Positions 22,301 to 34,729 of a DNA stretch of 64,000 bases are shown one piece after another (the first letter of the stretch is position 1; each line of letters begins with the position of its first letter). A program made the position numbers and the translations under genes. The notes under the pieces were generated by a model. That model searched no databases. It was given only the letters and a program-made list of their open reading frames with translations, and was not told the DNA's origin. Source of the stretch: Haematococcus lacustris (taxonomy: Eukaryota > Chlorophyta > Chlorophyceae > Chlamydomonadales > Haematococcaceae); assembly GCA_030144725.1 (NCBI GenBank), contig JASKMD010000030.1, forward strand, positions 6,471,617-6,535,616, given 5' to 3'.

Positions 22301-25300
22301 TCAGGTCCTGCTGATCCGCATCGTCGTCCAGCACCATGCGATCGCCGAGAGCGTGAACAGGGAGTTTCATGCCGTCGCCAACCAACTGCTTTAACCGCTG
22401 CTTGTCGTCTAAGGGCGGCCCGGCGGCGGTGGCTCCGGCAGCAGAGGGCGCAGAGAGTTGCTGAGCCACATCTAAGGAGGGAGCTCTCTGTGCCCTGCTG
22501 ATCGGCTTCGTGGTGGAAGTGGTCGGGGTTATTTGCGAGTCGGGGTTCAAGGCGTGGTGGGGGCCGGGGGCCTTCAGCTCGCCAGGCTTGTTGCTGCCGC
22601 TGTTGCTGCTGCCACCAGGGCGCGCGGCCTTTGCCACGGCTGCAGCTGCCTTTGCCGCTGCCTTGCCCCCAGACTTGCCACTGCCCGCTGCTTCTCTTCC
22701 CCCTTTCGCTCCCATCTTCCCCGGCGTGCCAGCCTTGCCGTTGGCAGCAAGGCCTGGTCGGTTCGCTTTGCCCGCCGCCCCAGATTTCCCCGGACTCAAG
22801 GCGGAGCGCCCAGCAGCTGCAGCCAGAGCGGCCGCGCGACCTGTTGCCCCTGCTGCGATGGTGCATCCTGGGCAAAGCCAGTCGCCTTCCGGTACTTCGT
22901 CCAAGCCCTGACACTCGAGGTGGTACACATCCACGCAGTGCTCGCACGCCACGGCTGTACCCGTAACGAACACACCGCACCGGCAGCACATGTCCACCGC
23001 GAGGCAACCGATTTCTTTCTGGTTCACGATGTCAGTGAGCTGTTTGAGGGAGATGCCCAGCCGATGCGCGAGCTGGTGAGGTGTGCGCCAGTCGCGACTG
23101 GATTGGAGCATCTGGGTCAGCTTGTCTGCAACCTCCGACTCCGTGACCTGCAGCCAACAGGCCAGGCGAAGTGTGCCTGAAGAGTGCCTGAAGAGTGGGG
23201 TAACGTAGCACGCAACATCTCAGCACCGCTGAGCAGCAGGAAGGCAGCTCGATGAACGAGCAGTTATGCCACCCTTCGCTCACAAACGGTTCCTCAGACA
23301 AGGCAGGAGTGTGGTCCTTGTCTTTCCTTATCCCATCCTCTCCATCCTCCGTCCCCCTCTCTATAGTTTCTTCCTGCCTTCCCGCCCTGCCAACCCCTGC
23401 CAACCCCCAACTGCCAACTCCGTGCTCCGACCTAGTCCGCACATATTGAGGGTTACCCACCTTCGGAGCCTCCATGACGCCGTGGTTCTCATATGGCAAA
23501 GAGTCGTACGCGTCCAGCTCCGGGAACTCTGCCCGGATGCGCGAAGCTGCGCGTCTCGCCGGCAGGCACATCTCCGCGCCGGTCACGCCGGGGTGGCTGC
23601 GCGAGGCCGCATACTGCAGGTACCAGGGCTGGCTGAGCGACCACTGCGTCAGGGAGAGCCCCAGGGAACGGGACACCCAGGCGGGGGCCTTGGCCAGCTG
23701 CTCCGCCGCGTCCGGGGCATGGGGTGGCGGGCCGCGCACCGGACGGATGAAGGCGGTGAGCGCGAACAGTGTCTCGTCCGCAAGCACCACCTCGCTCAGC
23801 TCATCGTAGGCCGCTGCCAGCCCAGGCGGCAGCAATGCAGGGTAGAGAGTGGGGTTTGAAAATCCTGGGAGCAAAGCAGAGCAGCAAGATGCCACCATGC
23901 CTTCTCCCAGCCATACAAATCCTAACCACCATTGCTTGGGTAGCGTGTCTGTATTGGCTTATCTGAGCTACACAGCTGGGATGCCAAATGTGGTTGGTGC
24001 AGTCATGGAGCAGCTGCATGCATTAGGTGGAAGTGCATGGGGCGGCTGCAGGCTCGGGACCCAGGCATGCATACCTGCACAGGACGCTCCCAGCAGTGCC
24101 GCTAGGCTCTTGACTTTATCCTCAAATACAAGGGTGGGCGCAAATGTCATCCACCTCTCACACCTCGCCTTGCATGCATGCATGGGGTCTGGGTTTGAAG
24201 GCGTGCCGGCTGAGGGCGAGGCTGCACCAGTGCTGTTGTCAACCGCATCCTGCATGCTGCAGCTGCTAGCAGCCAGGTGCATTTGCTGGCTAGCAAGGTG
24301 AATGGCGACTTGGTCACGGAAGTAGGCGATGCTGCTGGCAGCAGGCAGGTCCTGACCGCAGCCACACACCGCATGGATTGTCTGCAGGCAGCAGGAAGGT
24401 GGTCATGGCAATGATACTACCAATGCCTTGTAAGCAGGTTGCAGATAGAGATAATGATGCAGAGCTGGGGCAGTGCGGGCAGTGTGGCAGGGCGGGGCAG
24501 GGATGGAGGTCGGTGGCACTCTGGAGGATGGAAGGCTGACAGTGCCACCAGGCTCATGACTGGTGGCAGCCACACCAATAGGGTAAAGGTACCAATAAGG
24601 TAAGTGCAAAAGCGACCCAGCATAGCTACAACACATGATTAGACACCCACATAGCCGCTGTTCAGGCTGGCTCACTGTCAGTGTCCAATGTATGAGATGT
24701 GGGAGATGGGCGTGGGCACAGAGGAGGGGTGCAAGGTTGGTTGGGTGGTTACCCGCATGCCTGTTCACAGCATGCTATAGGTGCTGCTAGATTCCAGGCG
24801 CCATTATACACAAGGGGCGCGTGCTGTCATGTTGCTGTGTGCCGCCAGCGGCACATGCCACATGGCTAACTGCCGGCAACATGGGCAAGGCAGCAGGATG
24901 TCAGAAGAAGAAGAAGAAGACTACTCCGGTAGCAACCGCCTGGGGCGCGGCCTGCTCCCACCATCTCAGGATGTCATGCCTAGCTGTATGCTTTGCCCAC
25001 TGTTGTCTGAGCCTGGCTGACATGCTAGTAGCCAGCCTAGAGAAGGCGAGGTTAGGGTCAGGAGTTGGTGTAGCCTGACCTGGCCCAAAGGAACCTGACC
25101 TGGTCAAGAGGTACCTGGCCTGACGCCCCTGGTGTGACAGTGTGACTGGGATTACCGCATGAGCGAAGCTGACCCCATGGGAGCTGGATCTGGCGTTCAG
25201 TCGGCCCGGCCTGACCAGCTACGTCTAGCTGAGTCCAGTTGCCCAGGCTGCACTAGCCTGAGTTGTCCGACTGAGCTCAGCCTGGGCTGACCACCTTTGC

Positions 25301-28236
25301 ATAGTCTCACCAGCCCACCTTAGCAAATGTCCAGTTGTTGCGGCCTACTTCCCTACTGCATTCGTAGGCCAGGCTGATTCCCTCGGGCACAGCGCCAGCG
25401 CACAACACGCCAGGCAGTGCGGTGATGCACAAGCTCAGACGGGAGGGTGCTTCGCTCAGCTCTGCCCTCACAAATATCTGCTAGGACATCGGCGCAGGTC
25501 AGGAAAGATGGCTCAGCCCAGCTCAACTCAGACAGGTGTCAGCAAGGAGGCGGGCGGGCGGGGGTGCAGGGGTACTTCATGCCTAGGATGCCAGTCGTTT
25601 TTTTCAGCTGATGAGCTGCTGCTCATATTTGCACCTGGCTGCAGCTGAGCAGAGTAGCGTACCTTGCCAGCATTGGCCGGGTACACGATTTCAAGCACTT
25701 CCTTGACTTCCTTCAGCAGCTCCGGCAGCACGGCTGTACCCCTGACTGTGTCGAGCAAGCTGCGATGCAAATGCAGAAAAGAATGGCCCGCCGTTGGGCC
25801 AGCACCGACTGCTGACTTGCAGTGTTTGGGTGAAAAAGGATCGCAGTGAGTAGAGCAGCACCACGGCGTCGGGGGATGGTGCACGCACCAGGCACAATTG
25901 GCCTCCAGCATCGGGGAAGAAATGTCGCGTGTAGGCACCCCTAGAGCGCCCTGGCTGGCTGGAAAGCAAGGCCGACCCACTTCGCGCCGCACGGCTGAGG
26001 GAGAGGGGCTGGGTATTTTGGGGTCTGGGTCGCGGTCACCCTCACCCCACCCGCACCACCCTCACCCCACATCGCCACCCCCGCACCCATACCCCTCACG
26101 GCTTCGGGCCCGCAACTGGTTACAGATGACCTGCTGCGTTAGGGCTGGTGGGCAAACCTGTTGCTGGGCAGCTGAGCTCTGCAGTTTTGCCAGTGCTAGT
26201 GCCCTGATGCCTTGATGCCTGCTATGCCCTGCCTAGCTGCCTCTTGGCTTGGGAGTGTAGGTGCCAGTCGAAGTGGCATGCTGGGCAGGCTCAATACTGC
26301 AGCACAGTCTTCCCCTACCAATGCGTAGGGGCTGTGTTGTCTGTGAACCGAACTGTTTGTATGCAACAAGCATCCGGCACCAATACCTTATTTACTACCC
26401 CTCCCCCCTTGCGAGAGTCAGGCGATCGATGTTGGCATGAAACACATGCTCTGATGTAAGCAACAGCTTCAGCTTTGCCTGATGCACACATGCTACTGTG
26501 CTACAGGCTGCTGGGCTAGGGCCTTGGGTGCTCGGTCTCGCAGCTTCTTGAAGCCTAATGCTAGGTACCCCTTGCCCTTTGCTGGAAGCCTTCCTCGGTG
26601 TGGCCACCTGCACAGCTCCAGTGGACGCCACTTGCTCTCCCCTGCCCGCTGTAGGTTGAGGGCTGCGTTGCAGTCCCTGTCAACCCATTCGCCAAGGTCC
26701 CCAGGGGTGGCCTGGGCCAGCCAAGGGCACCACATCAGCCCCCGCACTGGCTCAAATCGCTTGCTCCAGGCTGACCGCAACAAGCGGTTCTGCACCTGAC
26801 CTGGCTTGGGCTTCCAGTCCTCAGGCCTGGTGGGCTTGCTGCTGTCCAGCTCCTCCTCACAGGGCTGGGGGCTGTTCATAGCTGAGCTGACCCTGCAGGT
26901 GCGGAACTCATCCACTGTCACCACCTTGCCTGGCACCCTGTCTGTTGGCTTGCCGCTGTTGGCCCTCTCCACCACCTTGCGGCAGGCCTGCAGCACAGCC
27001 TTGGCCCCCCACCCACCCCGGGTGCCAATGCCTGCGTTGCCAAAGAACACCACCAGCTGCTTGCGGGTCCCCCACCGCTCCTGGGACTCAGTAGCTGCCT
27101 CCTCCTCCAACTGCATGGCACACAAGGCACACACCGCGCATGACATCCTTGAAAGGATTGGGGACACATGTGAGACACACTAGCAGGTCACATGTGGGGC
27201 AGTCATCATATCATATAATACTGCAGCGCCTCATCATCAGCCCTGCCCAGCTCGAGTTGGACCACTAGGGACCACTAGGGACCAACAGAGACCATTGAGG
27301 GCGGTGTTTGGCTGTGTGGAGTCATGTTCCCACACACATGGCATGGGCGCCTACCACCTACACTATTGCCTGACATCTGTAGCAGGTCTATAGTCTAGGA
27401 TTGGCAGGACTAACATGCACTGGTGCAAGCTGGGAACAGCTCAAGTGAGGGCACACACTGTTGTGCCTCAGGCTGCAGCTGCTGGGCCTTGATGGCTGGT
27501 CTCGCTACCACTTGTACCTCCAGGGGGGCCAAGCTGCAGGCACTGGGCAGCATGGGTGAGAGCAGCAGGGGGCGCTGCACCCAGGGCTGAGGGTAACATA
27601 GGCTTTGGGGCCCCTGCGGCTGACACAGCTGCCCCAGAGCCACCATACATGCAGGTGAGAGCAGAGGAGGGGGAAGGGTGCTCCTTGCAGTTTTTACAGC
27701 AAACAAAAACTCATTTAACATGGAACAACATGTTTGACTGCAGTGCAGGGGTGAGCATAGGGAGGGCAGGCTGCGTCAGATGGAGGGGGGCCTGGGGCTG
27801 GACCTGCTGCCGGGAAGCCTTGAGAGGGCTGGCCTATGAAGGACTGGAACAGCAGAGATTGCTGTTAGGCAGCACTGCTTGCTGCCCATGGTCATGCGCC
27901 TGTTCATCTCAGCCACAACTGCGTCAACTTGAGCTGGGCTGAGATTAGGCAGGGCTGCCACCACAAGGCCACGCAGGGCAGCTTTGATGACCTGATGCCG
28001 CAGTCCAGTTACTTCCTGCTCACCCTGCCCACTGCCACTGGCACCTGAAGACACGGGGAAGCACAACACCCGCACTACAACTTGATGTACGGGGTCGCAA
28101 TGTCGCGTGGTGCACGCTGCGAGGCGTCGTAAGTCAGCTCTTCTTCCGAGATCTGATCTTTCGTCCATCTTTGCGGCTTACCGGCTACTGAGGAGACGGG
28201 GCGCTTGCGTTTCTTTTTCATGGGATTCAGCAACAT
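19364..28236 (-). CDS. Large nuclear PHD-finger protein
   Basis: Exons joined by phase: 28236-28082 (start; MKKKRKRP is a nuclear localisation signal), 25940-25806, 25759-25663, 25477-25319, 24381-24075, 23864-23461, then 23147 downward to the stop at 19364-19366, with at least one intron in the low-complexity 3' part. The exon after 23147 carries a C4HC3 PHD finger (CCRCGVFVTGTAVACEHC, then HLEC and CPGC), which would read histone H3 tails. Further on come CNRC and CNKVFPTLLELQHHL, reminiscent of the Tify-domain-binding fold found beside PHD fingers in plants. The C-terminal segment (DLVTQLEHQVTQAAE; DAVDLQQQLEEW) is a predicted coiled coil. Gly/Ala/Pro/acidic linkers fill the rest. A ~2.1 kb first intron contains a Fanzor-like fragment. 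The link from exon 1 to exon 2 is the least certain join. Confidence 0.7.
26238..26292 (+). repeat. ~55-bp dispersed repeat, copy 1
   Basis: Contains CTTGGCTTGGGAGTG and GTGGCATGCTGGGCAG. It matches 28357-28411 with only three or four differences. It sits about 200 bases beyond the stop of the Fanzor-like ORF, on its 3' side. Confidence 0.75.
26493..27167 (-). pseudogene. Fanzor/TnpB-like nuclease, C-terminal half (mobile element remnant)
   Basis: A 200-plus-codon frame on the minus strand with the order of motifs of the C-terminal half of TnpB/Fanzor RNA-guided nucleases. First comes a glycine-rich block (VVFFGNAGIGTRGGWGAK), then VTVDEFRT, which fits the RuvC-II glutamate motif. A cysteine-containing insertion follows (SSAMNSPQPCEE ... 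VRGLMWCPW), fitting a degenerate zinc ribbon. Last is WVDRDCNAALNLQR, the RuvC-III aspartate motif, with the tail RPLELCRW. The N-terminal half with RuvC-I and the recognition lobe is absent, so it is a fragment, or an exon of a larger gene. It lies in sense orientation inside the first intron of the PHD gene. The family assignment is by motif order, from memory of the family; a homology search would settle it. Confidence 0.6.
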
Positions 28237-28356
28237 TACCCAAGCGGAGTCGCCAATTAACCGGAGTGCCGGCAACCGGAGTGGGGCGGAAGTGAGGTTA
28301 CATGGTTGTACAGGTGTGATGTCGGTCCTGTGGCGGCATCTGCTATGCACTGACTA

Positions 28357-28411
28357 GTTGCCTCTTGGCTTGGGAGTGAAGGTGCCAGTCGAGGTGGCAT
28401 GCTGGGCAGAC
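28357..28411 (+). repeat. ~55-bp dispersed repeat, copy 2
   Basis: Second copy of the sequence at 26238-26292, same orientation, about 2.1 kb away. The two copies bracket the Fanzor-like fragment and the first PHD exon. Confidence 0.75.
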
Positions 28412-29407
28412 TGGCCATCGCCGCTGCCAAGCTGGGCGAGCTGATCCTGGCCCTGGCTCTAGCCGGAGCAGTTCCCAGGGCCCCAGCTCCGGCTGTTGTG
28501 CCAGACTGTGCATACAATTGACATCTGAGCCAAGTGCGGGGGGGAGTACGAACAACACACAACCCCCTTTGGCTGGTCTGGCCTTTTGCTGTGTGATGGG
28601 GTCAGGGCTGGCTGGGCTGGCTGACTGGACTGGCTCGACTGGCTTGCTGGGCCCAGCACTGGCAGTGGCATATGTGTGGTTATGGCCCATGCGGAGCTTG
28701 CACATGTCAGGATGGTACACCGTCTTCAGTCTTAGGAGAACCAGCTGGAACGCAGGCAGCCCACCAGGTTCGCAGGCCGGGTTGTTGCCACAAGGCAGGT
28801 GAAGTGGTGGCTTATGCGGCCAGCTTGGAGCCAGCAGCTTGACAGGACGGTATATGGGTTGAGCTGGTGCCATCAGGTGCTGCCTACGCATCCCATAGAC
28901 TAATACTACAGTGCAGGCAGGCTCTAGGCTAAGCAAAACAGGTGGTTGAGGTTGGTGTGCGGGTACACAGCGGACATGGTGGATGCGGGCGTGGGTCCCC
29001 ATCCAGGGGTAGAATGCACTGGGAAGAATGAAAACACGGCGCATATGGCAGTTCAATGCCAGGACCGTGCCTCATCGACCAGAACCACACTCCTCCTCCT
29101 CAAGTCCTCCTCCTCAAGTCCTTGGTCGTGACATTGGTCATTACAGTGACTAAGCTCAGCCCAAGACAGCTTGGTGCTGTGTTTGTAGCAAAGGGTCTAA
29201 CCCCTCAGCTCAGCCCCTCGCCGTCATGATCTTGGGCCCTTCCCGTCTCTGCCAGCCCCCCTTGGCGCTTGATGCCAGGACCTCTCACCTCCCACCTGCA
29301 GAGACTACAAGACCCCGCCCTGCCCTGCTGGGGGCTTCCAGCCTGCAGCCTCCTCAATCAGCCAGGGCGGCCAGGGGCAGCAGCCAGGGCACAGCCACTG
29401 CTGGGCG
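28412..29407. other. Spacer between PHD and carboxypeptidase genes
   Basis: A minus-strand frame of about 230 codons (start near 29044, end 28343) crosses it but shows no domain, and a plus-strand frame overlaps it. It ends inside the dispersed repeat at 28357, so it is probably repeat-derived. The PHD promoter should lie just above 28236. Confidence 0.4.
29326..29382 (+). repeat. Dispersed repeat (pair with 38927)
   Basis: About 55 bases containing GGGGGCTTCCAGCCTGCAGC and a CAGCCAGGGC motif, matching 38927-38985 closely. The second copy has an additional internal CTGCAGC unit. Confidence 0.65.
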
Positions 29408-31415
29408 TCATGCCCAGGCACCGACCTTGCCCTCAGGCTTGGCTGCACCCGCATCCCCCGACTTGCGATAGAACCTGCACACAGCCACAAGCATGCGTGG
29501 TCTGCTGGACTGCACCGACCCCAGTGGGTGTTGTGCTGAAGCTGTGTGGCCTCGCAGCAGCCATGAGCGTTAGCAGTGGTGGTGAATACGGTGGTGAGTA
29601 TGGTGGTGGTGGTTGTGATGGTGAGTATAGTGGTGGTGGTGGTGGGCTTGCACATGACTGCCTGCACGCGTACCTGTAAACAAACACACCCACTACTGCC
29701 ACCCCTGCTGCCCCCAACATCACTTGGCCCCACAGCCGGTTGGACGCCTCCTGTAGCAGGGGCTGGCTTAAGGGTCCTAGGCCGCCCTGCGTGGACTTGG
29801 TCTCCACGGAGGGCTCATCATTTGGCTCATCTGTTGGCGGTTGCGTGGCAATCGAGCTGGCAGGAGAGAGGGTGGTTGAAGCAGTTGAGGTGGTTGGGGT
29901 GGAGGTTGGCGTTTTAGTGGAGCCGGGGGGGGACATGCCGGGTTGGGTGCTGTGGCTGCCAGCAGGCTTGGGTGCGTGAGATCCAGGCCTGCTGCTGGGG
30001 GGCCCTTCACTGCCTTTGCTGCTGGGGTGGCTGGTGGTGGTCCCTTTGGCCAGGAACAGCTGCTGTGCTGCGATGACGGGATGGCTGGGCATCAGCTCCA
30101 CCATCCTGAAGATCGCCTTCATCCATATGGCAATTACCCTCTGCAGCCATGCAAGCAGCCATGCACGCCACCATGGAAAAGAACCATTTCTATTTTCAGG
30201 AAGAAAACAAGGACAGGACCAGTGAAGAGCGAAGACCATGGTAGCCCCACCCTGCACCCAGCAACAGGTGGAATGCGATGTGGCCAGGCAGTCAGCTGGA
30301 CGTCCCAGGCAGCACGGGGTGTGTGAGGCCCCCACAGCAGGTCACCAGGTGAGCAGCAGCAGCGTGGCTCACATCCACATGCTCCTGGGTCAAAGGGTTG
30401 AACATCCTGAAGCAGTCGCTGAAGGGCGCCTTCATGTCGCCATATATCTCCCAGGTGTAGGCCATGGGCACCTTCAGCCGCTCAAACATGTAGTCAGTGG
30501 CCGTGCCATGGGCGAGGTACCTGGGGCGGCGGCGGAGTAGGCGGGCAAGGCGGTGGGCGGGCAAAGCAGAAGGCAGGCAAGGAGGCTGGGCGATGATAGG
30601 GCCTAGGTTGGCAGGCAAGGTTAGGGGTTGCCTTGCTATGTGTGGTGGGTGACTACTAGGCTGCTGGCCACGCTCACCTTGCTCTTCCACTCTACACCAC
30701 CTAGCGTTGCTGTCAAAATGAGATGAGTGCATTTGTGAGATGGGCAAGGCAGTGGGTGGGCAAGGCTGAGGGCGAGCATGTCATCATCAGCAGCAGGGCA
30801 ACCGCTTTCATGCCAACAGCGGGGGCTGTGGTGGGGGTGTGAGCGGATAGAATGTCACACACCCGACTGATTTGCCACCGGAGCCAACGACACATTCGGA
30901 TGTGAACAGGTCCTTGTGGATTGTCTTCAAGATGCGCAGGGCCTCCTGAGCCTCAGGCGGTACCTACAGCAGCAAGAGCCGGCAAGGTCAGCAGCCAGAG
31001 TCACGGCGGAAGAGCAGGGTCAGCAGCAGCCAGCACAAGGAGCAGGAGCCGGAGCCGGAGCCAGAGCAGATATCAGGTGAGTATGTGTGGGTGGTAGATG
31101 CCAGGAGAGAGGAGTGGTCCAACCCAGGTCCAGGGATGAGTCCAGAGGTCTGGCTATCAAAAGCCAGTTACTACACCAAGGGGTGTGCCATACATCAGGG
31201 TCCTGGGCATACATGGAAACTCGGCATGGGTGATAGAGCAAGGGTGTAGAAGCTGCTGCTATTGCTGCTGCTTCTGCTTCTGCTAAGACTGCCATTAAGA
31301 GCTGAGCAGTGAGGTGAGCAGCAGGCACTGCCCAGCTATCAGCATATATCAAAGGGGCAGGCAATGTCATGCAACAACCGTGAAGCGAGATGGGCCAACA
31401 CAAGGGTACACAGGT

Positions 31416-31446
<31 letters not shown>

Positions 31447-34400
31447 CCCTTCTTTGGTGCCCAGTGGCATGCACTTACATCACTACACAGTGCCTGGCTG
31501 AGCACGCTTGCAGGTGTGACCTCACTCACTGTGGCCACATGGTCCCAGGGCGTGAACATGGCCTCCATGCCTGAATGCACGTTCAGCCACACATGGGGTT
31601 GCAGCATGCGCGCCAGGCCAAGGATGATCTGCGCCTCCGGCTCGCTGCAGGCAGGTCACCACCCCTTGCCCGTCACCACCACCAACACCTTCAACATGGC
31701 TAGAACCACTGTCACACCAGCGTCGCCACCACCTCAGCCGCCAGCAGCAGTGTCATCAGCAGCTCAGCGGCACCAGCACCATCCTCCCCTCATTCACTGC
31801 ATGGTCTGGATGAGGGCGCGAGAGGGGAAGAAGGGGTGGGGGGGGTGGCTAGGGTGAACAGGGTGGTCCAGAGTGCAGAGACAGCCTTAGCAAAGCAAGC
31901 AAAGGCTTGGACGGGGGCGCGTGGATGAGGACGGGGGTAGGGGCAGGGGTGAGGGAGGAGGAGGACAGGGGTTGCTAATAAGATAAGATCACCGACATTG
32001 ACAGAACAAGTGTTCAGGAGCAGCAGCGCATGCAGGGATGGAATGCAGCTAGCTGGGAGTGCAGCATGGGTCTGCAAACATCCACATACTGGAGCCTCAA
32101 TCTAGCTTAGTGTGGGCACTGATGGATGAGGGCGCCCAGGCAGAAGGAGCCAGACTAAGACCCAGCTGAGGAGTTCCCTGGCGCCTAGGCAGGCAAGCAG
32201 GCACAGCCTGACGCAAACGCAGCGGGTTCGCTCAATGCACGCTGCTGCTCCTGGACTGCAGGGCTGCAGGGCTTACAGCTGTCAGTGGCTCAAGCAGTGA
32301 GGTGCCGCAGCCAGGCTGTCACCTCACCCCATTACTACACTTGGCACATGCCTTGCCTTGCCTGCACCTGCGCCTGGCCAAGCCCCACCTGACCTGGCCT
32401 GCCCTGCCCTGCCTGAGTGTGACCTGGCCCAACCTGAAGGGCCCAGCGCCAGGGAACTCCTCAGCTGGGTCGTAGTCCGGCTCCTTCTTGCCCCAGTCCA
32501 CTGCCCAGTTGCGGTTGGTGTCCACGCCGCGCCCGTTTTTACGCTCGCACAGCTTGCCACCTTCCACACGGTCGCGCCCGCCCACATTCTCCAAGGGAAG
32601 GATCTGAGTGGGGCGAGCAGGGGGTGGGACAGGGGGTGGACAAAGGGACGCGTTCAGGGAATGGGGCAAGGTGAGGGGGCCCAGAGGTAGGGTAGGGAGG
32701 GGTGGGGAGCAGGGGGGTGGGGCAGGGGGTAGGTGAGGGGCAGTGCCTGCCTAGCTGCACCTGCCCTGACTGGAAGGTGGGCTGCCCAGCCGCCAGCCCA
32801 CCACGCACCACAAAGACCACGTGTTGCAGCTGCGCCATCAGGGCATCCCCTCGGGCACCGCCACCCAGCACTGCCTTGACTGCCTCAGGGTCTGCCAGAG
32901 TATGAAGCAGCTGCAGGCCCAACTCAGAGCTGATGTACTCCCGTCCGTGCTCCCCAAAATCCTGCACAAACAGGAGAAGAGGGGTATGCGAGGAGTAGGA
33001 ATGTAGGAGGCTAGTAGCAGCGGAGAAGGAGAGGAGTAGGAGGGTAGTAGCGAAAAGGGGTGAAGGTGAAGAGCCTGGGTGCTTGACACTGCTACTGGTG
33101 GGAAAGCAAGAGCATTGGCTAGAGCTGAGGCATTGGAGCTGTGAGAGTAGGAGCATGGCTAGGTGAGCAAGTGAGGTGATGAGGTGCAGGGTGGGCATAG
33201 GCAGATGGTGGGCATGGCCGCATGCCATGTGGCCTGCTTGCATGCTCCCAACCATGGCCCAACTGCCCCGCCCATGCATTTGCGACAGCTGCCTGCCTGT
33301 ATATCACCACTGCCCAGCTGCCCGCTTGCATGAGAACTACAGCTGCCTGCCTGTCTGCTTCCTGAGTAGCACCCGCTGCCTGTGGGCTCACCATGAGGAT
33401 GCGCGCCCTGCTGCTGCTATTCGTGTCTAGGCCACCCAGCGCCACTGTGACGACCTGCAGCCGAAGCCGCAGTCAAGCCAGGGGCTGCCCAGCAGCCTTA
33501 TGGCACTACATGCTCCCAGCTGGCAGTGGGCAGCAAGCTGGTGCAGAGCTGCTGGCAGGGTACTATGTCACTGTTTGCGTCTGTTATGCAATCCAGGATT
33601 TGTGCATTTTTCGCACAAGCTGCTGGCGCGTGCAGGGCGTTGTGCTGGAGGCAACGTGTTTTATCAGCTTGACAATTGAAAGGAACACGCCCTGGACATG
33701 AAGACATGTCCTGCTGTTTGCTGGCTTGCTGCTTGACTGCTGCGGGCCACTGCACTGGCCAAGTGCATCTTGTAGCGTGCCGTGACGATGGTAGCAATGG
33801 ATGCAGGCACTGTGAGGGTGGCAGCTTCAGAAGCTGCCGGTCTATTTGTGGGTTGAAACAGAGGGGGGCAGGGTGGAGTCCATTGCCATCCACGGAAATG
33901 CAGGGCGCAGACCCTGTCCTGGCCCAATCAGGTGGACCTCCAGACTGCCGCTGCTCCTCACACCACAGCAGCTGGCACCTTCGACTCACCCTGCAGTGCT
34001 TTCGACTTTTTTCATGATTTCCCAGTCTATTGGGTCATTATCCTTAGTGACAGTGCAGGGGTGCCAAGGAGGTTGTGCCTGCAAGGCTCGAGTGCCTACC
34101 AGCTAGCCAGGGGATCTTTCCAAGGGTGGACACTGCCCTTAGCGCTGGGTCCTTGCTGTGTGAGGATGCTGAGAAAGGAGCTGTCAAGCCTACAGCCAAG
34201 GCCTTGGATGCTGCCTGTATTGGATGCTGCCTGCTCCTGCCTGGCCACAGCTGGCTACCAGGCACTGGTCACCTGCATGTCGACTGCGTAACCCTTGTCC
34301 TCTGCATGCTTCACTTCAATCTGCACCAGCCACATGCAAGGTACGAGTAAAGGTAGCACATGCAGTGCAGCAGCTCAGCGTCTTTGCCGCCGTGAAGAAT

Positions 34401-34729
34401 GCCTGCCTTGGCCGTTCCCAATATACACCTGCATTGTCTTGGGATTTGCTGCCACAATGTCCTGGACTTCCTTCAATAGCTCGGCCCTGCAAAGGACGGG
34501 CGCGCATTCCAGTCAGGAGCAACTTCGCACAGCAGCTGTCGAGCAGCTGTCGAACTGTATCGCACTTGTGATGATAGATGCCGTAGTTTGGCTGCGTAAC
34601 CTGGTGTTGAGCTCGGAGCCTCCGTGAAGCTTTGGCACTAGCAAGTGGCGGGCTTGAGGAAAGGCAAAGGAGTACTGCCAGAATGCTGCTGAGTGCAGGC
34701 CAGGGGGCAGGTCCTCGAGCGCGAGGCAT
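29408..34729 (-). CDS. M14-family zinc metallocarboxypeptidase, membrane-anchored
   Basis: Hydrolyses C-terminal residues of peptides; the closest known type is the plant/algal membrane-anchored carboxypeptidase-like protein. All eleven exons join in frame: 34729-34566, 34486-34429, 34320-34273, 33454-33392, 32961-32809, 32603-32434, 31644-31530, 30963-30863, 30520-30373, 30140-29674, 29474-29408 (TGA). The N-terminus is a signal peptide (ALSSILAVLLCLSSSPPLASA). M14 landmarks are present: HGRE gives the first zinc ligands (His, Glu), GVDTNRNW carries the substrate-anchoring Asn-Arg, NVHSGMEAMF gives the second zinc His, and TWEIYGD holds the general-base Glu. A Ser/Thr/Pro stalk is followed by one C-terminal membrane helix (MLGAAGVAVVGVFVY) and a short basic tail, so it is a type I protein facing the lumen or outside. 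The transcript is interrupted by ten introns, several with repeats. Confidence 0.93.

Noticed and set aside
25660..25760. Second copy of the M14 carboxypeptidase N-terminal helix (PELLKEVKEV versus AELLKEVQDI)
   Set aside because: The similarity is short and of low complexity; exon phases tie this segment to the PHD gene instead.
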